The notes beneath the pieces were generated by a model, which worked only from the letters and a program-made list of their open reading frames with translations, did not search any database and was not told the origin of the DNA. Source: Bacteroidales bacterium (GTDB taxonomy: Bacteria > Bacteroidota > Bacteroidia > Bacteroidales > JAADJA01). From it: a DNA stretch of 7,022 bases. The translations under genes and the position numbers were made by a program. The stretch is from NCBI GenBank assembly GCA_021107975.1, contig JAIORT010000001.1, positions 1 through 7,022 of the forward strand. Direction: 5' to 3'. Below are positions 5,496 to 7,022 of the stretch, one piece after another. How positions within the stretch are numbered: position 1 is the first letter of the stretch; the number at the start of each line of letters is the position of its first letter.

Positions 5496-6917
5496 ATGGC
5501 TATTTCTTATAACAAATATATTCTATTAGTTTTTGTATCGCTTTTTTCGAACATCAGCATTGCACAGGATACAAATCTCCTTATCCTTCCTGATACCACT
5601 TACGAAATTACCGACCCCGATTTCGAACTACTCATGGCAGCAACAGAAGGAGACACTTCCAAAGTTAAAGCCCTGCTGGAAATAGGTACGGATGTAAATA
5701 CCACAACTTACGATGGAGTTACTCCATTGATGTATGCTGCACAAAACGGTCATCTCAGGACAGTTGAAATTCTTATCGACAACGGAGCCAAAGTAAATGC
5801 CTTACCTTATAATCAGGTGAGTGCATTCATGGGGGCTTGTATTGCCGGACATGTTATGGTTGCCGATACTTTGATACTGAACGGCGCGGACGTTAATACG
5901 AAAAATCCGGACCAGTTAACACCACTTATGTATGCCGCTGCTTTTGATAATCTTATACTAACTGATTTGCTGATATTTTACGGCGCTAATATGAATCAAA
6001 AGGATTTACATGGAAATACGGCTCTGCTGTATGCTGTTTATTACAATAACCTTGAAATTACCGAGATGCTTCTTGAATACGGTGCAAACATCGATACAAC
6101 AGATAATAATGGATTTACTCCTTTAATGGTGGCAGCACAAAACGGTTATCTCCAACACGTGGATTTTTTAATCTATAAAGGAGCTAATATCGAAACAACA
6201 AATGAAAATAATTTAACAGCACTTTCTTTAGCCATCATCAACAGGCATTATGAAATTGCCAGACTACTGCTCGATAACGGAGCGAATGTCAACCACTTAA
6301 TCTCGAAAGCAAGAAATCAAATGTCACTTGCCATAGAATTCTGTGGGAAACATATCAGGCAATTACTTATGGAATACGGAGCGGATAAAAATCCAAAACC
6401 CAGGATAAATAAATTATTGATAGGAGCTGATTTTAACGGGAATATAAATGATTTTATGCTTGGTGGTAGTGTTTGCCTCAACGAATCGAAATACGGATTG
6501 CAACTTCAATTGGGATATAAAACACGACCATGGGTAAGAAGCGTGCTGCACAAGGTGGATGAAAAAACATTTTATCAATTCTGGGAAAAACTATCGTGTG
6601 CGAATCTTGGTTTGGAAAAACTTTTTGTTCTGCAAAGAGCATCCCTGAAAAATTACGGTGGTATTTTTATTGGTGTTAATGGCGTTTATACTTACGGTAA
6701 TTTCCGTGGTTCTAACAAAAAACCCGAAAACCGCTTCCTGATAGTTCCAGAAGCTGGTTTTTTTTGGAATTATAAAAAACTCAGCTTAAAATTGAATTAT
6801 GAATATCTGAAACTAAAAAACACAAAGGCTTCACCACACAGGATTAATCTGTCGATGGGATTTATTATTAACATAGCAAAAGATAAAATAAAATTAAAGA
6901 AGGAGCCGAAGCTTTGA
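5496..6917 (+). CDS. Secreted ankyrin-repeat protein with a C-terminal beta-barrel domain
   Basis: Residues 1-24 form a signal peptide, with likely cleavage after SIAQ or SIA (21-24). Residues 43-300 hold eight ankyrin repeats in exact 33-residue register. The TPLMYAA-type motif begins at 43 (FELLMAA), 76 (TPLMYAA), 109 (SAFMGAC), 142 (TPLMYAA), 175 (TALLYAV), 208 (TPLMVAA), 241 (TALSLAI) and 274 (NQMSLAI). Turn motifs such as NGADVN and YGANID close them. Ankyrin repeats bind other proteins. Residues 305-461 have alternating polar/hydrophobic strands rich in Gly, Tyr and Phe: 306-313, 320-329, 333-344, 366-379, 387-403, 413-426, 429-439 and 449-460. That is eight strands, fitting a small outer-membrane barrel, followed by a Lys-rich tail (462-473). 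The ankyrin part would hang into the periplasm. It follows two lipoprotein genes and precedes another exported-protein gene. The barrel is inferred from pattern only; the ankyrin part is certain. Both ATG and frame are unambiguous. Confidence 0.87.
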   Translation: MAISYNKYILLVFVSLFSNISIAQDTNLLILPDTTYEITDPDFELLMAATEGDTSKVKALLEIGTDVNTTTYDGVTPLMYAAQNGHLRTVEILIDNGAKVNALPYNQVSAFMGACIAGHVMVADTLILNGADVNTKNPDQLTPLMYAAAFDNLILTDLLIFYGANMNQKDLHGNTALLYAVYYNNLEITEMLLEYGANIDTTDNNGFTPLMVAAQNGYLQHVDFLIYKGANIETTNENNLTALSLAIINRHYEIARLLLDNGANVNHLISKARNQMSLAIEFCGKHIRQLLMEYGADKNPKPRINKLLIGADFNGNINDFMLGGSVCLNESKYGLQLQLGYKTRPWVRSVLHKVDEKTFYQFWEKLSCANLGLEKLFVLQRASLKNYGGIFIGVNGVYTYGNFRGSNKKPENRFLIVPEAGFFWNYKKLSLKLNYEYLKLKNTKASPHRINLSMGFIINIAKDKIKLKKEPKL

Positions 6918-6970
6918 TTGGTGAATAGTGATTTCACGAACAACTTTTAACACATAACATATAACAGTAC

Positions 6971-7022
6971 ATGACTAAAGGAAAAACAATATTTATCACC
7001 TTGATTCTTCTGGTTTTAGTAA
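6971..7022 (+). CDS. Start of an exported or membrane protein (partial)
   Basis: An ATG opens a frame that reads MTKGKTIFITLILLVLV up to the window edge. It has two lysines and then a hydrophobic run, as in a signal peptide or membrane anchor. It begins 53 bases after the ankyrin gene on the same strand, so it may belong to the same envelope cluster. The gap 6918-6970 contains only a weak GTGAA/TTCAC inverted repeat (6921-6925, 6933-6937) and the near-repeat ATAACATATAACA; I see no promoter. The product cannot be identified from 17 residues. Confidence 0.55.
   Translation, partial: MTKGKTIFITLILLVLV

Noticed and set aside
6918..6970. GTGAA/TTCAC inverted repeat as terminator of the ankyrin gene
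   Set aside because: The stem is only 5 bp with a 7-base loop and has no T-run close behind it; it could easily be chance.

Overview
The window looks like a piece of a Bacteroidota chromosome, probably Bacteroidales or a relative. It is AT-rich, start codons lack Shine-Dalgarno sequences and sit behind A/T-rich leaders, the best promoter match is of the Bacteroidota type (TAnnTTTG with an upstream TTTG), and the first gene encodes a DUF5606 protein, a family I associate with this phylum. This is inference from sequence; no marker gene such as rRNA is present. I see no tRNA, rRNA, CRISPR array or insertion sequence.

Left part (1-2448, all +): an AT-rich leader with inverted repeats and a candidate promoter, then a DUF5606 gene with a Glu/Lys-rich tail. 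A 155-bp spacer follows, filled with degenerate TTTGTG repeats, an 11-bp inverted repeat and a CCCGAAA/TTTCGGG hairpin. After it come pyrK and pyrD, overlapping by 13 bp. Together these encode the NAD-dependent (class 1B) dihydroorotate dehydrogenase of de novo pyrimidine synthesis.

Middle (2451-3248, -): a two-gene unit converges on pyrD with only 2 bp between the stop codons. Its first gene encodes a zinc ribbon, one membrane helix, a coiled coil and a LysM domain. Its second encodes a short coiled-coil protein ending in a Lys-Pro tail, whose DNA is a G-rich, telomere-like tandem repeat on the + strand.

Right part (3404-7022, +): a divergent 155-bp region with candidate promoters on both strands and two AT-rich dyads leads into a cell-envelope cluster. 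It holds an LpoB-like lipoprotein with a very short linker, a 470-residue lipoprotein of the COG3014 type, and a secreted protein with eight ankyrin repeats in exact 33-residue register followed by a probable eight-stranded outer-membrane barrel. The start of another exported or membrane protein runs off the window edge.

The divergent LysM unit and the lipoprotein/ankyrin genes may form an envelope or peptidoglycan-related module: one side has a peptidoglycan-binding domain facing the periplasm, the other a relative of a penicillin-binding-protein activator. That link rests on gene proximity and domain content only. The ankyrin-barrel fusion and the LpoB-like/COG3014 pair are the least explained parts of the window.
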